From an uncultured bacterium (GTDB lineage: Bacteria > Cyanobacteriota > Vampirovibrionia > Gastranaerophilales > Gastranaerophilaceae), in the NCBI GenBank assembly GCA_900547585.1, contig URHD01000018.1, forward strand, positions 1 through 29,230: a DNA stretch of 29,230 bases, written 5' to 3'. Below, piece after piece: positions 1 to 6,344 of the stretch. Position 1 is the first letter of the stretch; every line of letters begins with the position of its first letter. The notes under the pieces are model-generated. The model had not been told where the DNA came from and searched no databases. It worked only from the letters and a program-made list of their open reading frames with translations. Position numbers and translations under genes: made by a program.

Positions 1-60
1 CATGGCTGGTTTCGCTTGCAACACAAGGGATTTGCGGGTTTTACCATGATTTTTTTTCAT
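1..60 (-). CDS. partial CDS at left edge, unknown
   Basis: An ATG on the minus strand at 60-58 opens a frame that runs off the left edge of the window. Only 20 codons are visible. They encode a very basic start (MKKNHGKTRKSLVLQAKPAM). A good ribosome binding site (GAGGTG, about 68-73) lies 6-7 bases upstream of the ATG, which is the main reason to call it. The basic N-terminus would suit a nucleic-acid-binding protein, but it is too short to assign a family. Confidence 0.4.
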   Translation of the reverse strand, partial: MKKNHGKTRKSLVLQAKPAM

Positions 61-111
61 ATTCTTCACCTCTATATTTCCATAAATTAATGTCATTAAT
101 GCCTCAGTGCT

Positions 112-139
112 AAAAAAGGGACTGCGGAGGCAGCTTTTT
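112..139. terminator. possible bidirectional terminator
   Basis: A CTGC/GCAG stem with a 4-base loop (122-133) is followed by CTTTTT on the plus strand. An A-run (112-117) on the other side becomes a T-run on the minus strand. It lies about 100 bases past the minus-strand permease stop, so it could end that transcript. The stem is short, so the call is weak. Confidence 0.35.
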
Positions 140-240
140 ACCCCTCTATTTTAATAATGCCCATTTTCATGATTTTCTAACATCTTTTGGATGGTATTAT
201 TACAATTCTTTACAAATAGCGGAAAAGTTGGCAAAAAGAA

Positions 241-1599
241 CTATCCGGCTTTATTTTTATTCCAAATATGAAAAACAGGAATTCCCGCAAGCGTAATCAA
301 CAGCCCCGGAAGTGTGTATAAGGGTTTGTAAAGTGTCAAACACATAATAATTATGCTGGCAAGAATCAAAAAGCTTACAGGGAAGAAATTGTTAATCCTG
401 AAGACAAGATTCGCATTTTTTCTGCGTTTTCTGTAAACAAAAATGCCCGCAGTTGTAATTATGTAGAATATCAATGATGCGTAAATCACAAAATCCAGAA
501 GCTGGGTATAATTTCCCCATAAAATAAGGATGCAAATCCACAAACACTGCGCCCACAGTGAATTTACCGGAACTTTTGTTTTTCTGTCAATTACCGCAAG
601 CGGTCTGAAAAAAGCACGGTCTTTTGCCATTTTGTAATAAACCCTTGAGCCCGCCAGAATCATTCCGTTCGCACAGCCGAATGCAGATATCATAATAATC
701 AACGCTGCAATATCTTTTCCAGCAGTTCCGAAGATTTCCGCCATCATGCGGGCGCCGACAATGTCTTCGGGAGCATTTTGAATCGCCTCAATCGGCAAAA
801 CACCGAGATAAATCGTATTTATCAACAAATAAAGCAGAACAACCAGCCCAGTGCCGTATGCGAGCGCTTTGGGGATGTTTTTTGAGGGCTCTTTAATTTC
901 GCCGGCAATAAATGTGATATTATTCCAGGTTATTGAAGAAAAAAGCGCGCCAACAACCGCGGTGAATACGATTTTAGAGTTAGCAAGCAGGGAAAACTGC
1001 GGAATATATGAATTAGCAATGATAGTTTTCCAGTGGAAACCGAAAAACAGTCCGGCAAGGATTATACCTATAATTGAAAGAACTTTTGTTGCGGTAAAAA
1101 GATTCTGTGTGATTACGCCGTATTTTATGCCTTTTGAATTTATGTAGCTTAAAAATACAACGGTAAATATTGCACAAACCTGCTGGGTTGATAAAGTAAC
1201 TCCGCCGCAATTTATCACAAAAAGATGGGCGCTTATAAAAGGAACCAGCAGCCCCAAAAATTTCGCAAAAGCAACGCAAACAGCGGCAAGAGTGCCCGTT
1301 TGTATTACGAGAAAGGTCGTCCAGCCATAGAGAAATGCGATTTTTTCATTGAAAATCTTCTTCAAATAAACATATTGCCCGCCTTCTTCAGTGATATTTG
1401 CCGCAAGCTCGGCAAAAGAAAGAGCCCCGCAAAGGGTTACAAATCCGGCAAGCAGCCAGGTAAGAATCAACAAAACGCCCGATTGAACCTGTCTTGCAAT
1501 GTCGGCTGAAACGATAAATATTCCGCACCCTATCATTGAACCGGAAACAACTGAAATCGAATCCGTAAGGGAAAGCGTTCTTTTTAGTGTTCCTTTCAT
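241..1599 (-). CDS. APC-family amino acid permease
   Basis: This 452-aa protein is a multi-pass inner-membrane transporter of the amino acid-polyamine-organocation (APC) superfamily. It probably moves an amino acid or amine by symport or exchange; the substrate cannot be told from sequence. The N-terminal helix 1 signature SGSMIGCGIFIVSADIA (residues about 19-35) is the unwound glycine-rich substrate site typical of the family. About twelve hydrophobic segments follow, and the length is normal. It stands alone on the minus strand, divergent from the L,D-transpeptidase-like gene. No Shine-Dalgarno precedes ATG 1599. A -10-like TATAAG (1613-1608 on the minus strand) ends only 8 bases before the start, which suggests a leaderless mRNA. 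Confidence 0.9.
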   Translation of the reverse strand: MKGTLKRTLSLTDSISVVSGSMIGCGIFIVSADIARQVQSGVLLILTWLLAGFVTLCGALSFAELAANITEEGGQYVYLKKIFNEKIAFLYGWTTFLVIQTGTLAAVCVAFAKFLGLLVPFISAHLFVINCGGVTLSTQQVCAIFTVVFLSYINSKGIKYGVITQNLFTATKVLSIIGIILAGLFFGFHWKTIIANSYIPQFSLLANSKIVFTAVVGALFSSITWNNITFIAGEIKEPSKNIPKALAYGTGLVVLLYLLINTIYLGVLPIEAIQNAPEDIVGARMMAEIFGTAGKDIAALIIMISAFGCANGMILAGSRVYYKMAKDRAFFRPLAVIDRKTKVPVNSLWAQCLWICILILWGNYTQLLDFVIYASLIFYIITTAGIFVYRKRRKNANLVFRINNFFPVSFLILASIIIMCLTLYKPLYTLPGLLITLAGIPVFHIWNKNKAG

Positions 1600-1639
1600 T
1601 CTTTTAGCTTATAAAAAACATCGGATGTTTGCAAATCAG

Positions 1640-1676
1640 GGCAATTTTTTGCAGCAAAAATACTTTATATATATAA
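1640..1676 (+). promoter_or_regulatory. shared upstream motif, copy 1
   Basis: GGCAATTTTTTG (1640-1651), 9 bases, then TACTTTATATA (1661-1671). The same two blocks with the same 9-base gap occur at 23749-23780 before the lytic-transglycosylase-like gene, with 30 of 37 aligned bases identical by eye. It could be a promoter (T-rich -35 region and TTATATA -10) or an operator shared by the two wall-enzyme genes. Confidence 0.55.
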
Positions 1677-1720
1677 CACACCACAAATGTGTCCGAGAGA
1701 TATGAGGAGAATAAAAAAAG

Positions 1721-2479
1721 ATGTTTGTTAATTTTTATACAACATCATCAAAAAATATTAACCGAACCGGCAACGTTCAAAGCAATCTGCAGGTCGCAAC
1801 CCTTCCTGCAGGCAAAAAACGGCGCTCTCTCGGTGAATCAATTGGCGCTCCGGCAAGTACCAAAGAGCAGGAAATCGTCAGAATAAACTCCCTGTCCTCA
1901 GACAGAGAAAAAATCGTAGAATACAACAAAAAAAACGCAAACGGTAATTATATAATAGTTGACAAGTCAGATTGCAGCGCAACAGTATATGACAAAAATG
2001 GAAAAGTACTGAAAAAATTCGAAGTCGGGCTCGGAATGGACATTGGCGACAAAAAAGCCGGCGGCTACAACTGCGGAGTCGCTTCAAAAATCAGAAAATA
2101 TACAGCTCCCGGCGAATACACGCTCGGCGAGCAATCCGGTGCTTCTGACAAAAAATACGGCTCAAATCTTTTCATTCTGGAGGGCGACGGTGTTGCAAAA
2201 GATTCCGTAAACGAGCAGGTAGCAGCAATTCACCAGATTCCGACGCAGCGCCTTGCTCAGCGCAAGGGACTTTTCAAAAACGGTACAATTTCTGACAACA
2301 GGATGTCTTTTGGATGCATAAACATGCTCTCTGACGATTTTGACGAGGTGGAAAAGTACATAAAAGGCACAGGAACAAAACTCTATGTTCTGCCCGAAGA
2401 AAAAGACAACAAATTGCAGCTGGAAGCGCAAATCGACGGCACTTTAAAATTTGTACAGACAAAATACAAAGATGAATAG
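1721..2479 (+). CDS. L,D-transpeptidase-like (YkuD) protein without signal peptide
   Basis: The 252-aa protein has a YkuD-type L,D-transpeptidase domain from about residue 76 to 220. Such enzymes cross-link peptidoglycan stem peptides or attach proteins to them. Visible marks are the domain opening NYIIVDKSDCSATVYDKNG, a TAPGEYTLGE segment matching the usual TPxGxY, the catalytic histidine H171 (AAIHQIP), and the nucleophile motif MSFGCINM with C199. The His-to-Cys spacing is 28 residues, longer than the usual 14-18 or so, so there is an insertion. The N-terminal 70 residues are polar, with no signal peptide, lipobox or membrane segment, which is odd for a periplasmic enzyme. The start is set by AGGAG (1704-1708). 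It is a monocistronic unit, divergent from the permease. Confidence 0.75.
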   Translation: MFVNFYTTSSKNINRTGNVQSNLQVATLPAGKKRRSLGESIGAPASTKEQEIVRINSLSSDREKIVEYNKKNANGNYIIVDKSDCSATVYDKNGKVLKKFEVGLGMDIGDKKAGGYNCGVASKIRKYTAPGEYTLGEQSGASDKKYGSNLFILEGDGVAKDSVNEQVAAIHQIPTQRLAQRKGLFKNGTISDNRMSFGCINMLSDDFDEVEKYIKGTGTKLYVLPEEKDNKLQLEAQIDGTLKFVQTKYKDE

Positions 2480-2497
2480 TTAAATTGTTTAAATTAT

Positions 2498-2533
2498 TTG
2501 TGCAAAAAACTTCAATATGATAAATTAGTTGTA
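2498..2533 (+). promoter_or_regulatory. promoter of yitT-like gene, probably leaderless
   Basis: The extended -10 TG-A-TAAATT (2518-2526) puts transcription start at about 2533, the A of the ATG. A weak -35, TTGTGC (about 2498), is 17 bases upstream. There is no Shine-Dalgarno between the -10 and the start codon. Confidence 0.45.
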
Positions 2534-3381
2534 TGAAAAAAATATTAATTAATTTATTGTTTTTAGCCCTCGGAGCGTTTATTGCAGCATTCGCAATCGA
2601 ATGTTTTCTTGTTCCGAACTCGATTATTGACGGAGGAATCATTGGTATTTCGATGATGTCCGCTTATAAAACAAAACTTCCGCTCGGTATTTTTATTGTT
2701 GCGTTGAATTTTCCGTTTATTTGCCTTGCGTGGCAAAAAATGGGGAAATTATTTGTATTTTCAACCTTTTATGCAGTAATTATGCTTGCATTAGGGGTAA
2801 CAATGCTGCCGGTCTGGCTCCATGGTAAGCATGTTTCAGACCCGTTTCTGGCCTGTATATTCGGCGGCGTAATTCTCGGTACCGGTGTCGGGTTGATTTT
2901 GAGAAATAACGGTTCTACCGACGGAACGGAAATTGTTGCGATTAGATTTGCAAAAAAATTCGGTTTTTCACTCGGCGAAATCATAATGTTTTTTAATCTG
3001 TTCATATTCATGGCAGCAGGAATTGTTTATGACAGCTGGCAGAGCGCGATGTACTCGATTCTCACATATTTCATAGCTTACAAGGTCATTGATATCGTAA
3101 TCGAGGGTTTAAACGAATCAAAATCGATTTTCGTCATATCAGACTCCTCCAGAGAAATCGGCCCTGCGATTATGAAGCATTTTGACATTAGCATAACCTA
3201 CATTGCAGGCCGCGGCGGCTATTCAATGCAGGAAAAGAAGATAATTTATTGCGTAATCAACAGGCTTGAAGTCGCAAAGCTCAAAACTCTTGTAAAATCC
3301 ATTGACCCGACAGCATTTATTGCGATAGAGAACGTTCACGAAGTCGACGGAGTAAGAATAAAGTCGCATAATCACTTATAA
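2533..3381 (+). CDS. YitT-family membrane protein (DUF161 + DUF2179)
   Basis: This 282-aa protein has five or six N-terminal membrane helices (residues about 1-190) with the YitT-type sequence NSIIDGGIIGISMM and the NNGSTDGTEI loop. A soluble C-terminal DUF2179 domain (about 195-280: SKSIFVISDSS, IAGRGGYSMQEKKIIYCV) follows. YitT proteins are widespread in bacteria and have been proposed to be transporters, but no substrate is established. Length and domain order are normal. The gene is followed after 18 bases by the large inverted repeat R1. The start is the only in-frame ATG near the family's usual N-terminus; no ribosome binding site is present. Confidence 0.85.
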   Translation: MKKILINLLFLALGAFIAAFAIECFLVPNSIIDGGIIGISMMSAYKTKLPLGIFIVALNFPFICLAWQKMGKLFVFSTFYAVIMLALGVTMLPVWLHGKHVSDPFLACIFGGVILGTGVGLILRNNGSTDGTEIVAIRFAKKFGFSLGEIIMFFNLFIFMAAGIVYDSWQSAMYSILTYFIAYKVIDIVIEGLNESKSIFVISDSSREIGPAIMKHFDISITYIAGRGGYSMQEKKIIYCVINRLEVAKLKTLVKSIDPTAFIAIENVHEVDGVRIKSHNHL

Positions 3382-3399
3382 TCTTCCAATTTTACCAAA

Positions 3400-3524
3400 G
3401 CAAAGTCAAAGGGTGTTTACTTTTCCGTTCCGATTCCTCCGACCATGCGAAAATTATTGGATTTTATCCTGTTTATTGAGGTCTCCCCCATAGTCACGCC
3501 AAAGTAAACACCCTTTGGCTTTGC
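3400..3524. repeat. long-hairpin repeat R1
   Basis: A 24-base 5' arm (3400-3423, starting GCAAAGTCAAAGGG) is complementary to a 3' arm (3501-3524, ending CCCTTTGGCTTTGC) with a single T:G wobble. Between them is a 77-base core that begins TCCGTTCCGATTCCTCCG and ends CCCCCATAGTCACGCC. A second copy of the core lies at 9387-9464 between completely different complementary arms. It sits in the gap between convergent genes, lacks a T-run, and so is not an ordinary terminator. Confidence 0.85.
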
Positions 3525-3547
3525 GCAATCACAACTTTAATTAAAAC

Positions 3548-3621
3548 AGCGGCCGGAGAGCGTTAAAATGAAACTGTGTTTCGCCTCCGACCATTGCTGC
3601 CCGGGTATTTAACCCGTTTTT
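3548..3621 (+). ncRNA. possible small structured RNA
   Basis: Nested stems are visible: GGCCGGAG (3551-3558) with CTCCGACC (3585-3592), one mismatch; inside it GAAAC (3570-3574) with GTTTC (3578-3582). These are followed directly by a terminator-like hairpin with TTTTT. The block would give an RNA of about 75 bases. No clear promoter was found upstream. It shares the 11-mer CCTCCGACCAT with the core of R1. The rest of the gap to 3684 holds only a further short palindrome, AAACGG/CCGTTT. Confidence 0.3.
3602..3621 (+). terminator. Rho-independent terminator
   Basis: CGGGT (3602-3606), a 5-base loop, ACCCG (3612-3616), then TTTTT (3617-3621). It could end the candidate small RNA or read-through from the yitT-like gene and R1. 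Confidence 0.55.
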
Positions 3622-3684
3622 ATAATAAGATGATAGGTTGCCCGCCCCGCTTTTACACGAAACGGGCTTTGCCGTTTTAGCGGC

Positions 3685-3993
3685 TTAACTTATCACGCAA
3701 TTGTTAAGATATTCGATTGTATTCAATTTGTTATCGTAGAGATAACGCAAAAATTCCAGATGTTCACGGCTCAAAGATGAAATGACCACATTTATCTCAA
3801 AACCGTCCGAACAAAACGGCTCATAATCATAAATTACATAGCTGTTGTATTTGCTTTTCCATTCTTTTCTTTCGACTTTACAGTTATGTTCAAGGGCAAT
3901 GTCCTCCAGCCAGGGGAGCATTTCCTTGCTTATGTTATTGAATTCCATTTCCTTTCTCTGGTTCAAATTATCTGTATATCTGTCAGTAAGCAT
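3685..3993 (-). CDS. hypothetical protein, 102 aa
   Basis: A small acidic protein with no family that I recognise. It has no signal peptide or membrane segment. The composition is ordinary (WLEDIALEHNCKVERKEWKSK, then VIYDYEPFCSDGFEINVVIS), consistent with a small alpha/beta fold. A clean Shine-Dalgarno (GGGAGG) 7 bases before ATG 3993 supports a real gene. An internal Met at residue 16 also has an AAAGGA-like site, so a shorter product is possible. It is transcribed alone; the kinase-like gene upstream on the same strand is 230 bases away. Confidence 0.6.
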   Translation of the reverse strand: MLTDRYTDNLNQRKEMEFNNISKEMLPWLEDIALEHNCKVERKEWKSKYNSYVIYDYEPFCSDGFEINVVISSLSREHLEFLRYLYDNKLNTIEYLNNCVIS

Positions 3994-4223
3994 TGCCTAA
4001 CCTCCCTAAGACGATGTTTTTAACTCACCGCATTCTATCCGTTCCAGAACCTGACAAAACAACGAGTGCAAATTCCGATGCGGCAAATCAAATTTCAAAG
4101 AAAGTCGTTTGTCTTTCGTAATGTATATGTAGTGTAAACAATTTCTCAAAAAGATAAAATATACCAATGTACAATGTACAAGGTGTATAAATGTACTATC
4201 TTTTTTATGATAAAAATAAAAGA
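3994..4223. other. intergenic gap, short TGTAC repeats
   Basis: A 230-base AT-rich gap between two minus-strand genes. Near 4165-4195 the block ATGTACA occurs twice in tandem and TGTAC again about 15 bases later. TGTAC is half of a common dyad operator, but there is no gene start next to it on either strand. I see no gene and no clear terminator. Confidence 0.35.
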
Positions 4224-5234
4224 TTATCTCGTGTATTTTTCCACAAATTGGAAAGTCTGCTCCGACAGCTGTTTAACAGCGTCATGAACCACATGAACGG
4301 GTGTAAACATTGAATTATGCGCATTCATTGCCTTTGATGCAGCCACATTTTGTATATAATTATTTAGAAGTTCAACATCGTCATAAAACTGCTTGTTTTG
4401 TATTTTCTGGAGGTTAAAAGGCAGCATATTCAAACGCGGCTCAAATTTGCAGTTAGAAAGTGTAAAATCGTAATTTGATTTGGCAAGAAGCCCGAATGCG
4501 TCCAACACCTTTTTGATAAATACAAATTGTAAATCCGGTTCTCTCACTGAAAACCCGCTGTGCATGCACAAGACAGGGTTAAAAATGCGCTGGCTCGGAT
4601 TTTTTGCAAAACCGTACTCAAAATCAATGGGAATGAACTTCTTCTCTACAATATCGACAATAACGTTTCTTCCTGCGGAATCAAAAGCCATATTCTGCTT
4701 TGCCGCATCAAAAATGGTTTTCATAAAATCACGATAAGAAGAAACAGGCATTTCAACTATTTTGAGATTAAGATTGTGCTGCTTGTCGCTCATTTTATTT
4801 GCATAACCGGTCATACAACAGGCGTTTTCTCCTTTTATATATTCACCAATTTCTACGGAGTCGCCTATTTTTGCCACATAATGGTTGAATTTATCCCCTG
4901 TGCTCATATCAAATGAAATCGGGCTGTTAAAATCCGGTTTGAAACCTTTATGAACTCTCACAACATAGTCAGTATCGGGAATTTTATACACTTTTGCTTC
5001 CGCGCCATGACCAATGCATTCTTTTTTAATCGCTTTTTTTAGAGAAAGTTTGATTTGCTGTTCACTTCTTTGCAAAAAAGGAACAGACGCGCCGAGTTCC
5101 GCAGTATCAGCTTCCAAAGGAAAGATTTTTGGCGCATAAATATCCTCCAGCAAGGGAAAACCTGCAGAAATTTTGTTCTTAATCGCGTTTTTTATTTCGC
5201 CTAAATATTTATATCCGGTATCTAATTTAATCAT
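4224..5234 (-). CDS. kinase/APH-fold protein of unknown role
   Basis: A 336-aa soluble protein that I cannot place in a named family, but it has kinase-fold landmarks in the right order. A glycine-rich loop, IGHGAEAKVYKI, lies at residues 74-85. A beta-3-like strand, VVRVHK (91-96), offers K96. A hinge-like EYIKGEN lies at 131-137. A catalytic-loop-like stretch, FDSAGRNVIVD (184-194), carries D185 and N190, the five-residue spacing of aminoglycoside phosphotransferase-type kinases. IPIDFEYG (201-208) supplies D204 in the DFG-equivalent position. So it is probably catalytically competent. The N-terminal 70 and C-terminal 90 residues match nothing I know. There is no signal peptide and no Shine-Dalgarno before ATG 5234. 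It could be a cytosolic small-molecule kinase or a secreted effector-like kinase. Confidence 0.6.
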   Translation of the reverse strand: MIKLDTGYKYLGEIKNAIKNKISAGFPLLEDIYAPKIFPLEADTAELGASVPFLQRSEQQIKLSLKKAIKKECIGHGAEAKVYKIPDTDYVVRVHKGFKPDFNSPISFDMSTGDKFNHYVAKIGDSVEIGEYIKGENACCMTGYANKMSDKQHNLNLKIVEMPVSSYRDFMKTIFDAAKQNMAFDSAGRNVIVDIVEKKFIPIDFEYGFAKNPSQRIFNPVLCMHSGFSVREPDLQFVFIKKVLDAFGLLAKSNYDFTLSNCKFEPRLNMLPFNLQKIQNKQFYDDVELLNNYIQNVAASKAMNAHNSMFTPVHVVHDAVKQLSEQTFQFVEKYTR

Positions 5235-5292
5235 GTTATTAGCGTGCTGTGTATATGTGAATTAAAACACGTAAAAATATAATTTGCTACAG

Positions 5293-5328
5293 TTGAATGT
5301 AATAAATTTTTAAGTTAAAATAACATAG
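5293..5328 (+). promoter_or_regulatory. promoter of SRP RNA
   Basis: -35 TTGAAT (5293-5298), a 17-base spacer and -10 TAAAAT (5316-5321) place +1 at 5328. That is exactly the first G of the paired 5' end of the RNA. This is the best-formed sigma-70 promoter in the window. Confidence 0.75.
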
Positions 5329-5590
5329 CCGTGCTCCACGGGGAATTTGCGGATCCCTCGACCCGAACGCTTATGCGGGGTGAAGAGCCTGTTGTGAGGC
5401 TTTTACGGAAACGATAAATTAAATATTTTCCGTTGATAGTGCCGGATTTTTCGGCGAAAGCAATCGAACCGTGTCAGATCGGGAACGAAGCAGCACTAAG
5501 ATTCAACTTTCGGGTGATAAATTCGTCAAAGTAGGGAAATATTTCAAAGAGTCGGATTTGTATTTGTCGATAGACAGTGGCACGGCTTTT
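5328..5590 (+). ncRNA. ffs: signal recognition particle RNA (large, Alu-containing type)
   Basis: This is the RNA scaffold of the signal recognition particle, which binds Ffh (SRP54) and targets membrane proteins co-translationally. The most conserved block, GTGTCAGATCGGGAACGAAG followed by CAGCACTAAG (about 5475-5505), is the helix 8 tetraloop and asymmetric loop that bind Ffh. The ends close the molecule: GCCGTG (5328-5333) pairs with CACGGC (5581-5586). At about 260 bases, with a 5' region resembling the Bacillus scRNA start (GCCGTGCTnnnCGGGGA), it is the long bacterial type with an Alu domain rather than 4.5S RNA. A T-rich tract from 5587 ends it. That tract overlaps the stop codon of the convergent DUF4145-like gene. 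Confidence 0.9.
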
Positions 5591-6270
5591 TATTTTTGAA
5601 TCAGCCTCATCACATACACAACAACCCCGAAAATCATAATTGTCCAAAATCCAGCAACCATAGTAAACTGTTTAACTTTTTGTACAAATTCCGAAGAATT
5701 AAAACGCTCTTTTTCTTGAACAACAGGCTTTCTTGAGGCAATATTTTTTGATTTTGTTCTTTTGGGCGGTGATTTTTTTGCAGATTCTTTCTTTTCAAGG
5801 TATTTTTGCTTGAGCGTTTTATTAGCGCTGCCTCTTTTCCCCGTCACGAGCAGTTCTTCATCATAACATAGCGAAGCAATCTTTGAATCAGGGCCTTTTT
5901 TCGCAATTGCATAATTAATACAGGCTTCAAAAGAACGCTGGAGGCATTCAAGCGCCGTCAACCCGTCTTTTTTAACGCTTGATGAGTGAGTTGAGGCGTT
6001 TCCTGCCTTTTTAAGAAAATACAAATCCTCAATAAACTCTTTTTCGCGAATGCTTCCGGTGGCTTTGTCTTTCAGCATTTCAATCATATCGTCAAAAGTA
6101 TCAGTAGAAGACGCTTTCTCTTTTAATATAAGCCGGCAAATATTTTCCCCGAGGCGCCGTGTCTGGGTCATACATTGTTCAAAATACTCATCCGCATACA
6201 ATTCTTCAGCTTCTTTTGCGATTTCGAACAGATTTTTATCAATATTTTTTAAAAAATCGAAATTTGTCAT
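5590..6270 (-). CDS. DUF4145-like protein with C-terminal membrane anchor
   Basis: The 226-aa protein has an N-terminal helical domain (about 1-125) resembling DUF4145, a HEPN-like domain often found near restriction and defence genes. Recognisable pieces are RRLGENICRLIL, FDDMIEMLKD, EDLYFLKKAGNASTHSS and ALECLQRSFEACINYAI. A Lys/Ser-rich linker (about 140-195) leads to one hydrophobic helix (about 205-222: FWTIMIFGVVVYVMRLI), so the domain should face the cytoplasm on a membrane tail anchor. No nuclease motif of the RxxxxH HEPN type is evident. It is divergent from dnaG across 74 bases. The start has no Shine-Dalgarno and sits at the predicted transcription start. Confidence 0.65.
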   Translation of the reverse strand: MTNFDFLKNIDKNLFEIAKEAEELYADEYFEQCMTQTRRLGENICRLILKEKASSTDTFDDMIEMLKDKATGSIREKEFIEDLYFLKKAGNASTHSSSVKKDGLTALECLQRSFEACINYAIAKKGPDSKIASLCYDEELLVTGKRGSANKTLKQKYLEKKESAKKSPPKRTKSKNIASRKPVVQEKERFNSSEFVQKVKQFTMVAGFWTIMIFGVVVYVMRLIQK

Positions 6271-6285
6271 ATAAATAAAATATCA
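6270..6285 (-). promoter_or_regulatory. promoter of DUF4145-like gene, probably leaderless
   Basis: On the minus strand TG-A-TATTTT (6285-6277) is followed by 6 bases and then the ATG at 6270, so +1 would fall at the start codon. The geometry is the same as before the yitT-like gene. Confidence 0.35.
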
Positions 6286-6327
6286 TGAAAAGCAATTTTC
6301 ACCGAAATGCAACTATTTTTTTGGGCA

Positions 6328-6343
6328 TGCTATAATTTTATCA
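6328..6343 (+). promoter_or_regulatory. promoter of dnaG-rpoD, extended -10, probably leaderless
   Basis: A perfect extended -10, TGCTATAAT (6328-6336), predicts +1 at about 6343, two bases before the dnaG ATG. There is no -35 match and no Shine-Dalgarno. Confidence 0.6.
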
Positions 6344-6344
6344 A

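Noticed and set aside
3400..3524. R1 as the intrinsic terminator of the yitT-like gene
   Set aside because: The loop is 77 bases and no T-run follows the 3' arm.
4150..4200. TGTAC repeats as a plasmid iteron array
   Set aside because: There are only three short partial repeats, with no replication gene nearby.
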